A stretch of 64,000 bases of DNA. Origin: Lutimaribacter degradans (GTDB lineage: Bacteria > Pseudomonadota > Alphaproteobacteria > Rhodobacterales > Rhodobacteraceae). Each line of letters starts with the position of its first letter. Positions within the stretch are counted from its first letter, which is position 1. Made by a program: the position numbers and the translations under genes. The notes below the pieces were generated by a model. The model worked only from the letters and a program-made list of their open reading frames with translations. It did not search any database and was not told the DNA's origin. The stretch spans positions 62,001 through 126,000 of the forward strand of contig NZ_JAMQGO010000006.1 in assembly GCF_023703375.1 (NCBI RefSeq), given 5' to 3'. Positions 6,681-17,400 of the stretch are shown here, piece after piece.

Positions 6681-8014
6681 TGGCCATGATCTCCTGTCGG
6701 TTTTACCCATCGTAGCAGTATCAACCCTATCAGGAAAAGGGCGATCAGCGGGGTCACGCCCAATTGCTGGCTGCCGCTTATCGTGGTGGCGATGCCGATG
6801 GCCGTCGGCGCAAGAAACGACGTGGCCTTGCCCGCCAGCGCGTAAAGGCCGAACGCCTCGGCCATCCGGTCGGGGTTGGCTTGGCGCACCATCATGGTGC
6901 GGCTGGCGGCCTGGATCACGCCACCCGCCGCCCCGATCAGTGCGCCCATCACGTAGAACACGATGTCAGGCAGGGCCGAACTGGGCGCCACGGGTATGCC
7001 ATAGACGCTGCTGCGCGAGATAAAGACGATGGACACCGCCACGAATGTCAGGACAAGGATACAGAAGGTGATCACCGGCTTGGGCCCGAACCGTTCGTCT
7101 GCGCGCCCGCCGATCATGGCGAAAACGGCGCCGGTGATGATGGCGATGATGCCAAAGATACCGGTGTCGACCACCGACCATTCCAGAACCCCCGCCGCAT
7201 ATATGCCGCCGAATACATACATCCCGTTCAGGGCATCGCGGTAGAACATCGAACTGCCAAGATAGGCGAACAGCGAAGGCGTGCGCGGCAGGCCGCGCAG
7301 GGTCGTCACCACCTCGGCCAGCGCCTTTTTCAAGGCGCCGCGCGGAGGGCGCGCGGGTTTCGGGTCGCGCACCCACAGGAAAAAGGGGATCATGAAAACC
7401 GCGTACCAGATCGCCGTCAGCGGGCCCACGGCGCGCGTGCCCTCTCGCATGTCGGCATCCAACCCCAGAACCGGGTCGAGCCCGATCAGCGTCTTGCCGG
7501 TATCGGCGCTTTCGGCCAGCAAAAGCAACATGATCACCAGTGTCACCAGCCCCCCGGCATAACCAAAGGCCCAGCCATTGCCCGAAATCCGCCCGATCTG
7601 GTCGCGTGGACCCAGGTCTGGCAACATCGAGTTGGTAAAGATCGTGGCAAACTCCATCCCGATCATGCCGATGGCAAAGGACAGCAGGACGAGGTACAGG
7701 TTGAAATCACCCGGCACGGCCCACCACAGCCCATAGGCGCCGACGACATACAGCAGCGAAAAAACCCAGATCCAGCGCAGGCGATTGCCCGACAGGTCCG
7801 ACAGCGCGCCCAGGACGGGCGCCAATATCGCGATGACGAACCCCGCCGCCCCGATGCCGAACCCCCAGGCCGATTGCGCAGCCGCGCCATCACCGATCAG
7901 TTCCTTTACATAGGGCGCGAAGATGAAGGTGATCAACAGCGTGTTGTAGGGCTGGCTTGCCCAGTCAAAGAAATACCACCCCCATATGCGCTTGCGCTGC
8001 GACGGTGCTGCCAT
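6638..8014 (-). CDS. MFS transporter of the UMF1 (Atg22-like) family
   Basis: Polytopic inner-membrane transporter, 458 residues from ATG 8014, with about twelve hydrophobic segments. The start motif RIWGWYFFDWASQPYNTLL is diagnostic of the UMF1 family, related to fungal vacuolar Atg22. Substrates are not established for bacterial members. I chose ATG 8014, preceded by GGGGGA, over upstream in-frame starts that would add an Arg-rich tail unlike the family. It heads a minus-strand run MFS, mepA, phytase-like gene with nested overlaps. Confidence 0.88.
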   Translation of the reverse strand: MAAPSQRKRIWGWYFFDWASQPYNTLLITFIFAPYVKELIGDGAAAQSAWGFGIGAAGFVIAILAPVLGALSDLSGNRLRWIWVFSLLYVVGAYGLWWAVPGDFNLYLVLLSFAIGMIGMEFATIFTNSMLPDLGPRDQIGRISGNGWAFGYAGGLVTLVIMLLLLAESADTGKTLIGLDPVLGLDADMREGTRAVGPLTAIWYAVFMIPFFLWVRDPKPARPPRGALKKALAEVVTTLRGLPRTPSLFAYLGSSMFYRDALNGMYVFGGIYAAGVLEWSVVDTGIFGIIAIITGAVFAMIGGRADERFGPKPVITFCILVLTFVAVSIVFISRSSVYGIPVAPSSALPDIVFYVMGALIGAAGGVIQAASRTMMVRQANPDRMAEAFGLYALAGKATSFLAPTAIGIATTISGSQQLGVTPLIALFLIGLILLRWVKPTGDHGQCSAPSPSQPLPLD

Positions 8015-8084
8015 GCGCCTGTCCCCCATGTCTTTGCCGGGCATAAGACCGGCAAAGCATGACGGTGGCAAGACAATCTTGGGT

Positions 8085-8621
8085 TCAGTCCTGCATGGGA
8101 GGCCAGGGGCGCGCGTCTTCCGCCGCGATCCAGCGCGCCACCCATTCGGGAATGTCGCGCGTCTCGCCCGGCTGCCCCAGCGCCTGCAAAACCCTTTCGG
8201 TGCCCACGATGCCGTTTTCATCGGTCACCGCCGCGCGATACAGGATGTGTCCGGCACATTCGCCATCCCGCCGCCAAATGGATTGCTCAAGGTAGATGAA
8301 ACGCGCATCCCAGCACAGCGCGCGGCTGCGCATTTCGAGCCTGTCAAAAAGGCGCACCCGGCGGCGATAGCGCACGCACGCCCCTGCCATCGTCAGCCCC
8401 CAGCCGTTGTCACGCAACGCCCCGATCAGCCCGACCCGATGCGCCAGCGGTATCCGACCCAGGTCATAGAGTGTCAGCGTCCGCCCGTTGTTCAGCTCCA
8501 GGAACGGGTCAAGATCCCAGGGCAGGCACAGGTGGTGCGACACGTGCGTACCGTCCAACGGCAGGTCGGGCAGGCGGTGGGCGCGCAGGCTTTGGGCGGC
8601 AAGTCGGATAAACGGATACAT
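8085..8621 (-). CDS. Hot-dog-fold thioesterase (THEM6/4HBT-like)
   Basis: 178-residue protein of the thioesterase superfamily resembling THEM6-type and 4-hydroxybenzoyl-CoA thioesterases. WDLDPFLELNNGRTLTLYDLGR holds the conserved Asp and Asn-Asn segment near the usual active-site region, followed by the predicted hot-dog helix and strands (RRRVRLFDRLEMRSRALCWDARFIYLEQS). It probably hydrolyses an acyl-CoA, but the substrate is unknown. It is the first gene of the minus-strand block here, divergent from yggT. Confidence 0.8.
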   Translation of the reverse strand: MYPFIRLAAQSLRAHRLPDLPLDGTHVSHHLCLPWDLDPFLELNNGRTLTLYDLGRIPLAHRVGLIGALRDNGWGLTMAGACVRYRRRVRLFDRLEMRSRALCWDARFIYLEQSIWRRDGECAGHILYRAAVTDENGIVGTERVLQALGQPGETRDIPEWVARWIAAEDARPWPPMQD

Positions 8622-8750
8622 CGGACCTCTGGTGTTTGCGGTGCGGGGTGCCGTGCGCCGGCCCCAAGGTCAAGCGCGACGGTGCGGCACCCCTTGCCCT
8701 TCGGCCGCTCGGCGCTTACCTCTTGCGCGTCGCAAGAAAGGTTTTCGCAG

Positions 8751-9035
8751 ATGATGGCACTTTACGGACCGCTGGCCCTGATCCTCGACGTGATTTTCTG
8801 GATCGCGCTCGCTCATATCATCATGAGCTGGTTGATCAATTTCCAGGTGCTGAACCTGCACCAGCAATTCGTGGCGCAGATCTGGTATGGCCTGAACCGT
8901 TTGCTCGAACCGCTTTATCAACCGATCCGGCGGGTTCTACCCGACACGCGGCCGCTGGACCTGGCGCCGCTGGTATTGTTCATCATAATCATTTCGCTGC
9001 GCGACTTCATCCTGCCCGAACTCCTGTTGCGCTGA
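8751..9035 (+). CDS. yggT: YggT family membrane protein
   Basis: 94-residue membrane protein with two hydrophobic segments (residues about 5-25 and 68-88) and the family motif LLEPLYQPIRRVLPDTRPLDLAPL between them. YggT proteins are linked by context to cell division and envelope functions in other bacteria, but the mechanism is not established. AAGAAAGG lies about ten bases before ATG 8751; a second ATG follows immediately. It stands alone, 142 bases upstream of recQ on the same strand. Confidence 0.88.
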   Translation: MMALYGPLALILDVIFWIALAHIIMSWLINFQVLNLHQQFVAQIWYGLNRLLEPLYQPIRRVLPDTRPLDLAPLVLFIIIISLRDFILPELLLR

Positions 9036-9177
9036 TACGCGACCGCGCCAAGCGCGCGTTTGCACCCACCTGTGCAGCAACGCAGGCGCAGCACGCCCGG
9101 CAGGGCTTGATCCCGCCACCTGTGGTATGGGATACCCCGAAAAAGAGCAGATATAGTTCAATCTTGCAGGGTTCCCC

Positions 9178-11217
9178 ATGACATCGGCCAGTGGTCTTTT
9201 GCGCGACGTGTTCGGATTCGACGCCTTCCGCCCGGGCCAGGAAGAGATCGTGCAGGCCGTGGCGCGGGGCGAAAACGTGCTGGCAATCATGCCCACCGGT
9301 GGTGGCAAGTCGTTGTGTTTCCAGTTGCCTGCGCTGATGCGCGACGGTGTGACGGTGGTAATTTCGCCACTGATCGCGCTGATGCGCGACCAGGTGCGCG
9401 CCCTGCGCGAGGCGGGTGTTGCGGCGGGGGCGCTGACCTCGGGCAATACCGAGGAAGAAACCGACGCGGTCTGGCTGGCGTTGGAGCAGGGAACCCTTAA
9501 ACTGTTGTACATCGCGCCCGAACGACTGGCCGCGGGATCTGCGCTTGGCATGTTGCGGCGCATCGGCGTAAGCCTGATCGCCGTGGACGAGGCCCATTGC
9601 GTTAGCCAGTGGGGCCATGATTTCCGGCCCGATTACCTGCGCATCGGTGAATTGCGCCGCACGCTGGATGTGCCGCTTGCTGCCTTTACCGCCACCGCCG
9701 ATGCCGAAACCCGCGACGAGATCGTGACGCGCCTGTTCGGCGGGCAAGCGCCACGCAGCTTCCTGCGCGGTTTTGACCGCCCCAACATCCACCTGGCCTT
9801 TGCCGCCAAGAGCGGGCCGCGCCAGCAGATCTTGTCATTTGCCGCGGCGCGCAAGGGGCAGTCGGGCATCGTGTATTGTGGCACCCGGGCCAAGACGGAA
9901 TCTCTGGCCGGTGCCCTGCGCGAAGAGGGGCACAACGCCTGCGCCTATCATGGCGGGATGGAGGCCGAGGCGCGCCGCCAGGTCGAGGCGCGTTTCAGCC
10001 GCGAAGACGGGCTGATCGTGGTGGCCACGGTGGCCTTTGGCATGGGGGTGGACAAGCCCGATATCCGCTGGGTCGCGCATGCGGACCTGCCAAAGTCGAT
10101 CGAAGCTTATTACCAGGAAATCGGTCGTGCGGGCCGCGATGGCGCCCCGGCCGAGACGCTGACGCTGTTCGGCCCCGATGATATCCGCCTGCGCCGGTCG
10201 CAGATCGACGAGGGGCTTGCCCCGCCCGAGCGCCGCATGGCCGATCACGGGCGGCTTAATGCGCTGTTGGGGCTGGCCGAGGCGTTGAAATGCCGGCGCC
10301 AGGCGCTGCTTGGCTATTTCGGGGAAGAAACCGCGCCCTGCGGCCATTGCGACCTGTGCGACAGCCCGCCCGAAAGTTTCGATGGCACGCAGGCCGTGCG
10401 CAAGGCCTTGTCGGCCATCCTGCGCACCGAGGAATGGTTCGGTGCGGGCCACCTGGTCGACATTCTCATGGGCAACATGACTGACAAGGTGCGCGAGCGC
10501 GGGCATGACCGCCTGCCAACCTTTGGCGTCGGCCGCGACATGAGCCGCGCACAATGGCAGGCGGTTTTCCGTCAGATGATGGGGCATGACCTGATCCGCC
10601 CCAACCCCGACCGCCACGGCGCCCTGACCATGACCGATGCCGCGCTGCCGATCCTGCGCGATCAACAGGCAATCACCTTGCGTCGCGACACCGTGGCCAA
10701 GCCCGATCGCCGCCCCGCGGTGCGCGCGTTGGTCAGTGACGAGGACGCGCCGCTTTTGTCAGCGCTCAAGGCGAAACGGCGCGCATTGGCCGAGGCCGCA
10801 AGCCTGCCCGCCTACATGATTTTCAACGACCGCACCTTGATAGAAATGGCCGAACAGCGCCCGGCCAACCTGGACCAGATGGCGGGGATCAACGGCGTGG
10901 GCGCGAAAAAGCTGGAGCGCTACGGCGACGATTTCCTGCAAGTGATCAATGGCGACACACAGGAAATGCATCCCACGCGCCGCAAGCTGGCCGGCCGTGA
11001 CGCCGGTACGCTTTACGATCGGTTGCTGGCGGCGCAGGCCGATTTGATGCGTGGCCCGGACGGAACGGAAAAACCGATCTCGTGCTCGTCGTCACAATTG
11101 GCGAAACTGGCCCAGATGCGCCCGGGCGATGAGCAGGGGCTTGTCCGCATTCTTGGCGATCGCCGCGCGGAACGGTTTGGCCCGGCCTTTCTGGACGTTC
11201 TGCGCATGGCGGACTAG
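9178..11217 (+). CDS. recQ: ATP-dependent DNA helicase RecQ
   Basis: 3'-5' DNA helicase of recombination and replication repair, 679 residues. Walker A GGGKS is at residues 41-45, DEAH at 137-140 followed by the aromatic-rich loop WGHDFRPDY, and motif VI covers QEIGRAGRDG. The zinc-binding region contains CRRQ (about 372) and CGHCDLC (about 389-395). An RQC winged helix follows, then one HRDC domain (about 523-590) and a C-terminal tail of some 90 residues. All catalytic motifs look intact. It is a single gene closely followed by yaaA. Confidence 0.96.
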   Translation: MTSASGLLRDVFGFDAFRPGQEEIVQAVARGENVLAIMPTGGGKSLCFQLPALMRDGVTVVISPLIALMRDQVRALREAGVAAGALTSGNTEEETDAVWLALEQGTLKLLYIAPERLAAGSALGMLRRIGVSLIAVDEAHCVSQWGHDFRPDYLRIGELRRTLDVPLAAFTATADAETRDEIVTRLFGGQAPRSFLRGFDRPNIHLAFAAKSGPRQQILSFAAARKGQSGIVYCGTRAKTESLAGALREEGHNACAYHGGMEAEARRQVEARFSREDGLIVVATVAFGMGVDKPDIRWVAHADLPKSIEAYYQEIGRAGRDGAPAETLTLFGPDDIRLRRSQIDEGLAPPERRMADHGRLNALLGLAEALKCRRQALLGYFGEETAPCGHCDLCDSPPESFDGTQAVRKALSAILRTEEWFGAGHLVDILMGNMTDKVRERGHDRLPTFGVGRDMSRAQWQAVFRQMMGHDLIRPNPDRHGALTMTDAALPILRDQQAITLRRDTVAKPDRRPAVRALVSDEDAPLLSALKAKRRALAEAASLPAYMIFNDRTLIEMAEQRPANLDQMAGINGVGAKKLERYGDDFLQVINGDTQEMHPTRRKLAGRDAGTLYDRLLAAQADLMRGPDGTEKPISCSSSQLAKLAQMRPGDEQGLVRILGDRRAERFGPAFLDVLRMAD

Positions 11218-11249
11218 ATAGGCCGGAAAGCCTAATCACGAGGTAAGCC

Positions 11250-12026
11250 ATGTTTGTCGTCGTATCGCCTGCAAAAAAGCTCGACATGTCGCCGGTTGAG
11301 GGTGTTTCGGCCACAACGCCCGAATTTTCGGCCGCCGCGCAGGAGCTGGCCGGGGTCGCGCGGGGCCTGTCGGTTGGCGATCTGCAAAAGCTGATGCATA
11401 TCAGCGAAAACCTTGCGAAGCTGAATGCCGAGCGGTTCCGCGATTTCGGCGAGATGGAGAGCAAGCCGGCGGTCTACGCCTTTGCCGGCGATACCTACCA
11501 GGGGTTCGAGGCCAGCACGCTGGATGAAGACGCGCTGCGCTGGGCGCAGGATCATTTCGGCATATTGTCAGGTCTTTACGGCATCCTGCGGCCGCTTGAC
11601 GCGATCGAGCCCTACCGGCTGGAGATGGGTAGCAGGCTGAAAACCGACCACGGCAAGACGCTCTATGATTATTGGGGCGACAAGATTGCCAAGGCGATCA
11701 ATGCGCGGGCCAAGGCGGTGGGCGCGACGACGCTTGTGAACTGCGCAAGCCAGGAATATTTCGGTGCCGTTGACCTGGATACCCTGAAGGTGCCCGTGAT
11801 CACCCCGGTCTTCATGGAAGACAAGCCGGGCGGGCCCAAGATCGTCAGTTTCTATGCCAAGCGCGCCCGTGGTGCGATGGCCCGCCATATCATGGAAAAC
11901 CGCCTGACCGACCCGGATGATCTGCGCGAATTCGATGTTGGCGGCTATGCCTACCAGCCTGACCTGTCGGAACCAGGAAAACCGGTTTTCCTGCGCAGCG
12001 CCGAGGCAGCCGCAAACGCCGCGTAA
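11250..12026 (+). CDS. yaaA: Peroxide stress protein YaaA
   Basis: 258-residue member of the YaaA/DUF328 family, which in E. coli lowers free iron and limits Fenton damage during peroxide stress. The start MFVVVSPAKKLDM and the internal motif FGILSGLYGILRPLDAIEPYRLEM are characteristic. It begins 33 bases after the recQ stop, so the two may be cotranscribed, which would link oxidative stress with DNA repair. No membrane segment or signal peptide is present. Confidence 0.93.
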   Translation: MFVVVSPAKKLDMSPVEGVSATTPEFSAAAQELAGVARGLSVGDLQKLMHISENLAKLNAERFRDFGEMESKPAVYAFAGDTYQGFEASTLDEDALRWAQDHFGILSGLYGILRPLDAIEPYRLEMGSRLKTDHGKTLYDYWGDKIAKAINARAKAVGATTLVNCASQEYFGAVDLDTLKVPVITPVFMEDKPGGPKIVSFYAKRARGAMARHIMENRLTDPDDLREFDVGGYAYQPDLSEPGKPVFLRSAEAAANAA

Positions 12027-12098
12027 CCCGGGGCACGCACCCCGACATGATATCTTGCGCGCGCCCAAGCTGCGTGGCAGCCGGCCGGATTTCGCGCG

Positions 12099-14297
12099 CT
12101 ATGCGCTGGCAATCGCGCGGTTGCGCGGTTCCTGGCCTTGTGGGGGGCGGGCGTCTGCCGGGCAATGTGCGCAGATGACTTCGCGGATCGCCGCCTTGCG
12201 CAATGGCTTGGTCAGGTAATCATCCAGCCCTGCATCAAGAACTCCTTCACGGTCGCCATCCATGGCATGGGCCGTCATCGCCACTATCGGCACGTGGCCC
12301 CCTGGCAGCGCGCGAATTTTGGCGGTGGCTGTCTTGCCATCCATCCCTGGCATCGAGATATCCATGAAGATCAGGTCCGGGGCAAAGGTTTCGAAATGCG
12401 CGATTGCCTCGGTCCCGTTGCCTGCAAACTCCAGGTCGATATCCATATCTTGCACCATTTTTTGGAACACGAGCCTGTTCGTGCGATTGTCCTCGGCGGC
12501 CAGGATACGCATGGCGCGGCCATGGGCCTTGGGAAGATCCCGTTGGATGTCGGCCCGCTGCGGTAAGACGCCGGAAGCGGAAGCCCCGATCTTTGCAAGC
12601 TGCGCGACAAGTTGCGCACGTGGGGTTGGCTTGTTCAATACCGCCTGCACATGCCTGTGCGCGGGGTCGTGTTCGGCGCTGCCCGGGTTCGAACTCAGCA
12701 ACATGATGGGAACGTCGGCTTTGCGGGCTTTCAACGCGGTGGCCAGTTCCAGGCCGTTCATCCCCGGCATGGTGTAACTGGTCAGAACAAGGTCGATGCC
12801 GTCATCGAACGCATCCAGCGCCTCCGCGCCGCTGTCACAGGAGATGGATGAGAGCCCCAGCAGCGCCATCTGCTTTTCGAGGATGCGCCGGTTGACCGCC
12901 AGAGTCTCCACGATCAACACGCGCCGCAAAGCTCCTGGAAGGGCAGGCATGTCGGGATTCGCCTCGGCAACCGGGAGTGTCATCGTGATTCCGAAAACCG
13001 ACCCGCGCCCTTCATCGCTATCGACCCAGATCGTGCCGCCCATCAGCTCGATCAGGCGGCGCGAGATGGCCAGCCCCAGCCCGGTGCCTTCGAACTGCCG
13101 GTTCTTCTCGCTTTCGACCTGGTTGAACTCGCCGAACACGTGGTCGATCTTGTCTGGTGCGATGCCGATGCCGGTGTCTTCGACGGTGATATGCAACTGG
13201 CATTTGCCGTCATCGGTTGTCGTTCCCGCGACGCGCACCACCACATGGCCCCTTGCCGTGAACTTGACGGCGTTCCCCATCAGGTTGGTCAGAACCTGCC
13301 GGATGCGGCCAGGGTCGCCGATCACCAAGGATGGCAGGAACAGATCGTAATCCACCACGATACAAAGCCCCTTGTCGCGCGCCCCCGGTTGCAGAAGCAT
13401 CACCAGTTCGTGCAGGCAGTGTTCCAGGTCGAAGGGCTCGGGGTGAAGCACAAGTTTCTCGGCCTCGATCTTCGAGTAATCGAGAACGTCGTTGATGATC
13501 ACCAGCAATGCCTGGCCCGAGTTGCGTATGGTGGTGACGTAAAGCTGCTGTTCTTCGGTCAGCGTGGTCTCGGACAGCAGATCGGCCATGCCGACTACCC
13601 CGTTCATGGGCGTTCGGATTTCATGGCTGATGGTGGCCAGAAATGCCGACTTGGCGCGGTTCGCGGCCTCGGCCACCATGCGTGCCTCGTGCAACTCGGC
13701 CTCGTAACGCACGTTGGCCGTTATGTTGAGCGCCAGGCTGACGACGTCACCGCCACGCCCGCGCTGGTCGACCAGCCTGATATACTGGTCGTTCCAGCTG
13801 CGCATGACAAAAGGTTCAGGGGCGGGGGATTGCCAGCGTTCCATCATCATCGTGCGCCATTCGGTCGGTGTCATGTCTCCGATATTCACGATCCCTTCTT
13901 CGGTAAGCAGTTGCAGTATCCGCGGATAGGTGATGCCGGGGCGCACCTCGCGCAGCCCGTCGAAAAAATCGACATAGGCGTTATTCGCGGCGATCATTCG
14001 GTCCTCATCATCGAAAAAGGCAAACCCGTCCTGGATCGTTTCGATCGACAGCCACAGCCGGCGTTCGGCGATCTCGATCTTTTCGCGCGCGGCGGTCAGG
14101 TCGGATTTCACGCGCTGGTTTTCATCGCGGTAGGTTGCCACCTGCGCGCGGGTTTCGACGATTTCGTCTGACAATGCCTTGGCGTGTTGACCGAGCTTGC
14201 GGTTGGCCGCGAACAACTCGGCCTGTTTCAGCTCCAGCAGGCGTTCCGCTGCCAGGCGCGCACGGCGTTCTTCGGCCAGTTTGTTGGCAAGGCTCAT
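12099..14297 (-). CDS. Hybrid sensor histidine kinase with two receiver domains, the first degenerate
   Basis: 732-residue cytoplasmic hybrid kinase with no membrane segment. Order: coiled coil (about 1-80), PAS (about 85-195), HisKA with SHEIRTP and phospho-acceptor His225, HATPase with GNAVKFT, DTGIGI and GTGLGL boxes (about 325-443), receiver 1 (about 458-570) and receiver 2 (about 596-710). Receiver 2 has Glu602, Asp603, the phospho-acceptor Asp646 and Lys697. Receiver 1 keeps Lys556 and Glu464, but the acceptor position is Ser507 ([10 protein letters not shown]), so it cannot be phosphorylated normally. No output domain is present, so a phosphotransfer protein elsewhere is likely. Signal unknown. 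Confidence 0.9.
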   Translation of the reverse strand: MSLANKLAEERRARLAAERLLELKQAELFAANRKLGQHAKALSDEIVETRAQVATYRDENQRVKSDLTAAREKIEIAERRLWLSIETIQDGFAFFDDEDRMIAANNAYVDFFDGLREVRPGITYPRILQLLTEEGIVNIGDMTPTEWRTMMMERWQSPAPEPFVMRSWNDQYIRLVDQRGRGGDVVSLALNITANVRYEAELHEARMVAEAANRAKSAFLATISHEIRTPMNGVVGMADLLSETTLTEEQQLYVTTIRNSGQALLVIINDVLDYSKIEAEKLVLHPEPFDLEHCLHELVMLLQPGARDKGLCIVVDYDLFLPSLVIGDPGRIRQVLTNLMGNAVKFTARGHVVVRVAGTTTDDGKCQLHITVEDTGIGIAPDKIDHVFGEFNQVESEKNRQFEGTGLGLAISRRLIELMGGTIWVDSDEGRGSVFGITMTLPVAEANPDMPALPGALRRVLIVETLAVNRRILEKQMALLGLSSISCDSGAEALDAFDDGIDLVLTSYTMPGMNGLELATALKARKADVPIMLLSSNPGSAEHDPAHRHVQAVLNKPTPRAQLVAQLAKIGASASGVLPQRADIQRDLPKAHGRAMRILAAEDNRTNRLVFQKMVQDMDIDLEFAGNGTEAIAHFETFAPDLIFMDISMPGMDGKTATAKIRALPGGHVPIVAMTAHAMDGDREGVLDAGLDDYLTKPLRKAAIREVICAHCPADARPPQGQEPRNRAIASA

Positions 14298-14444
14298 GCC
14301 CGTCCTCCGACATCGCCCCGATCCGGGCGCCGCGTGGCAAGGTCTCCGGTTCCGGTGAACATGGCGTTAAGCGCTGCTGGTCAAGGCCGTTGCGCCGACT
14401 CGGACGTGGTGCCACGGTGGGTGTATTGTAGCGGGGGTATCTTG

Positions 14445-17400
14445 ATGCGCAGTCTTTTTGTCTTTCTGGCGGCCTTGATCTGCATGGCCGGTGCCGGCGG
14501 GCCCTCCAAGGCCCAGGATGGGGTGGCGCTGCCATCAGAGCGGTTCATCGTCACCCGCGACATGGATTTTTTCGGCGGCGATCTGCAGCCGCTTTTCGAT
14601 ACCACCTATGATGCCTGTGAAAGAACTTGCCGCGCCCAACCGAGCTGCCGGGCCTTTACCTTCAACCAACGGTCGAACGCGTGTTTCCCCAAAACCGGCG
14701 TGGATCAGCGCCAATCCTTCGAGGGCGCGATTTCGGCCGAGCGGCGCGATACCCCGCCGGAAATGATGCAGCGCGGCGCCGCACGCGGGCCAGATCTGGC
14801 GTTCCTGGGCCAGACGACGCTGGATGCGGCGCGTGACCTTGCGGCGGATATCGGCAATGTGCACCCGTCGGGCCAGTACACGGTCGATCGGATGCTGGAA
14901 GCCGCGCAGAAACGGCGCAGCGCACAGGACCATATCAACGCCCTCCGCTGGACGGGGGGCGCATTGGCGCATCAAGACCGCGCCGATCTTTGGATTGAGT
15001 ACGCGCGCCTTGCCCGGCTTTTGCCGTCGTCGGGGGATGCCCGCGTTTTCAAGGGGCGTGCCTTGTCGGCTGCCGTGAACGGCTATTTGCGGGCAGCTTC
15101 GGATGGCGCGCGCGTTTTGGCCCTCGAGGTGATGGCCCGTGTGCTGGAAGACAACGGCCGCGGGCGCGACATGATCCCGGCCTTGCGGTTGGCGCAATCC
15201 ATCCAGCCGCAGCAGGATATCGCCGACATGTTGGATGACGCGGTAGGCAAATACGGCTTTCGCATCACCAATACCCGCGTTGAAAGCGATCTGGCCGCCC
15301 CGCGCTTTTGCGCCGAATTTTCCGAACCGCTGGCCCGCAACGGGGTGGAATATGCCGACTACCTGCGCCTGCCCAGCCCGACGATGGCCGTGACCACCGA
15401 GGGCCGCTCGCTTTGCATTGCCGGCGGCAGCCACGGAGAGCGCTACAGCGTGACCTTTCGTGCGGGCCTGCCCGATGCCAAGGGCGAGGGGCTGATCAAG
15501 GATGTGCAGCTGCGCTTTTACGTGAAGGACCGCTCACCGCAGATCGTGTTCCCAGGACGGGCCTACATGTTGCCACGCGGGGCCGATGCGGCGGTGCCGG
15601 TGCAGACCGTCAACCTTGAGACGATCGATCTGGTCTTGCGCCGCGTTGATGACCGCAACCTGTTGCGCACCATGCAGGAAGGGTATTTCGGTAACCCGTT
15701 GCGAAATTGGGAAAGGCGCGATTTTGCCGGCGACGTGGGCGAAGAGGTATGGCGCGGCACGGGCCAGGTTGAGAGCCGTCTGAACGTTGACATGACGACG
15801 CGGTTGCCCATGGGCGATATCGTCAGCGATCTGGCGCCCGGCCTTTACGCGCTGAGCGCTGCGGTGCCGGGGGTGAAAGATTACGAAGACCCGGGCGCAA
15901 CACAGTGGTTCATCCTGTCCGATCTGGGATTGACGACCATGTCGGGCACCGATGGTCTGCACGTCTTTGTGCGGGGCCTTGGTGATGCCGCCCCGCGTGC
16001 GGGGCTGACCGTCACGCTGGTCTCGCGCGCGAACCGGGTGTTGGATACCGCGCAGACCGACGCGATGGGCCATGCGGTTTTTGCAGCCGGGCTGACCCTG
16101 GGAACCGGCGGCGCGGCGCCCGCCTTGGTTACCGTGCGCGACGGGCAAGAGGACATGGCGTTCCTTTCCCTTACCGACCCGGCCTTTGACCTGTCCGATC
16201 GCGGGGTCGAGGGGCGCGAAGCCGCACCGCCCGTCGACGTATTCCTGACCACCGATCGTGGTGCCTATCGCGCGGGCGAGGTGATCCATGCCACCGCCCT
16301 GGCGCGTGACGGGCAGGCACAGGCGATCACAGGCCTGCCGCTGACGGCAATTCTGACCCGTCCGGATGGCGTGGAATACAGCCGGCATTTGAGCGCCGAG
16401 GACGTGGCAGGGGGCCATGTCTTTGCGCTGCCCGTGGCGGCAAGCGCGCCGCGCGGCAGTTGGAGCCTTGATATCAAGGCCGACCCGGATGCGCCGGCCC
16501 TGGCCAGCACCTCGGTGCTGGTCGAGGATTTCTTGCCTGAACGGATCGAGTTTGACCTGGCATTGCCGGATGGCCCGTTGTCGCCCCGCGCGGTCGGCGC
16601 GGTGACAATCGACGCGCGCTATCTGTTCGGGGCCCCGGCGGCTGACCTGGGTGTGACGGGCACGATGCACATCATGCCCAGCCGCAGCCGTGACGCGCAT
16701 CCCGGTTACCTGTTCGGGCGGCATGACGATCCGTTCCGCGGGCGCAGCACCAGCATCGGTGATGCCCGAACCGACGCGCAGGGCCGGGCCCGGCTGTCCT
16801 TGGAATTTCCCGATACGCAGGATTACACGGGGCCGTCGAGCGCGCGGCTGGATGTCAGCGTCACCGAGGGGTCGGGCCGCCCGGTCGAGCGTAGCATCAC
16901 GCGCGAGCTTGCCGCGGCCAACCCGATGATCGGTATCCGCCCCGGCTTTGACGATGTGCTGCCCCAAGGCGCGGCGGCCACGTTTTCGCTGATCGCGACC
17001 AATGAAGCGTTGCCCGTCGAATGGTCGCTGAACCGCGTGGTCACGCGCTATCAATGGTATTCGCAAAACGGCGATTGGCGGTGGGAGCCGGTGACAGACC
17101 GCACCCGCGTCGCCGAGGGTACCACCACGCTGAGCGAGGCGCCGACGACCATTTCCGCACCTGTCGACTGGGGCCGCTACGAGCTGGTCGTCGAAAGCGC
17201 GCAAGGGGCCTATACCGCCTCGTCCGTTGATTTTCACGCCGGCTGGTACGCGCCCGCAAACCCGGCCACCACGCCCGACATGCTGGAAGTATCGCTGGAC
17301 AAACCCGGTTACGCTCCGGGTGAAACGGCGCAGCTTCGCGTGGTGCCGCGCGCGTCCGGTAAGGCGCTGATCACCGTGATGTCGAACCGGTTGATCTCGA

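Noticed and set aside
9156..9174. Two GTTC words before recQ resembling an alphaproteobacterial LexA box
   Set aside because: The spacing is 11 bases; the LexA site needs GTTC-N7-GTTC.
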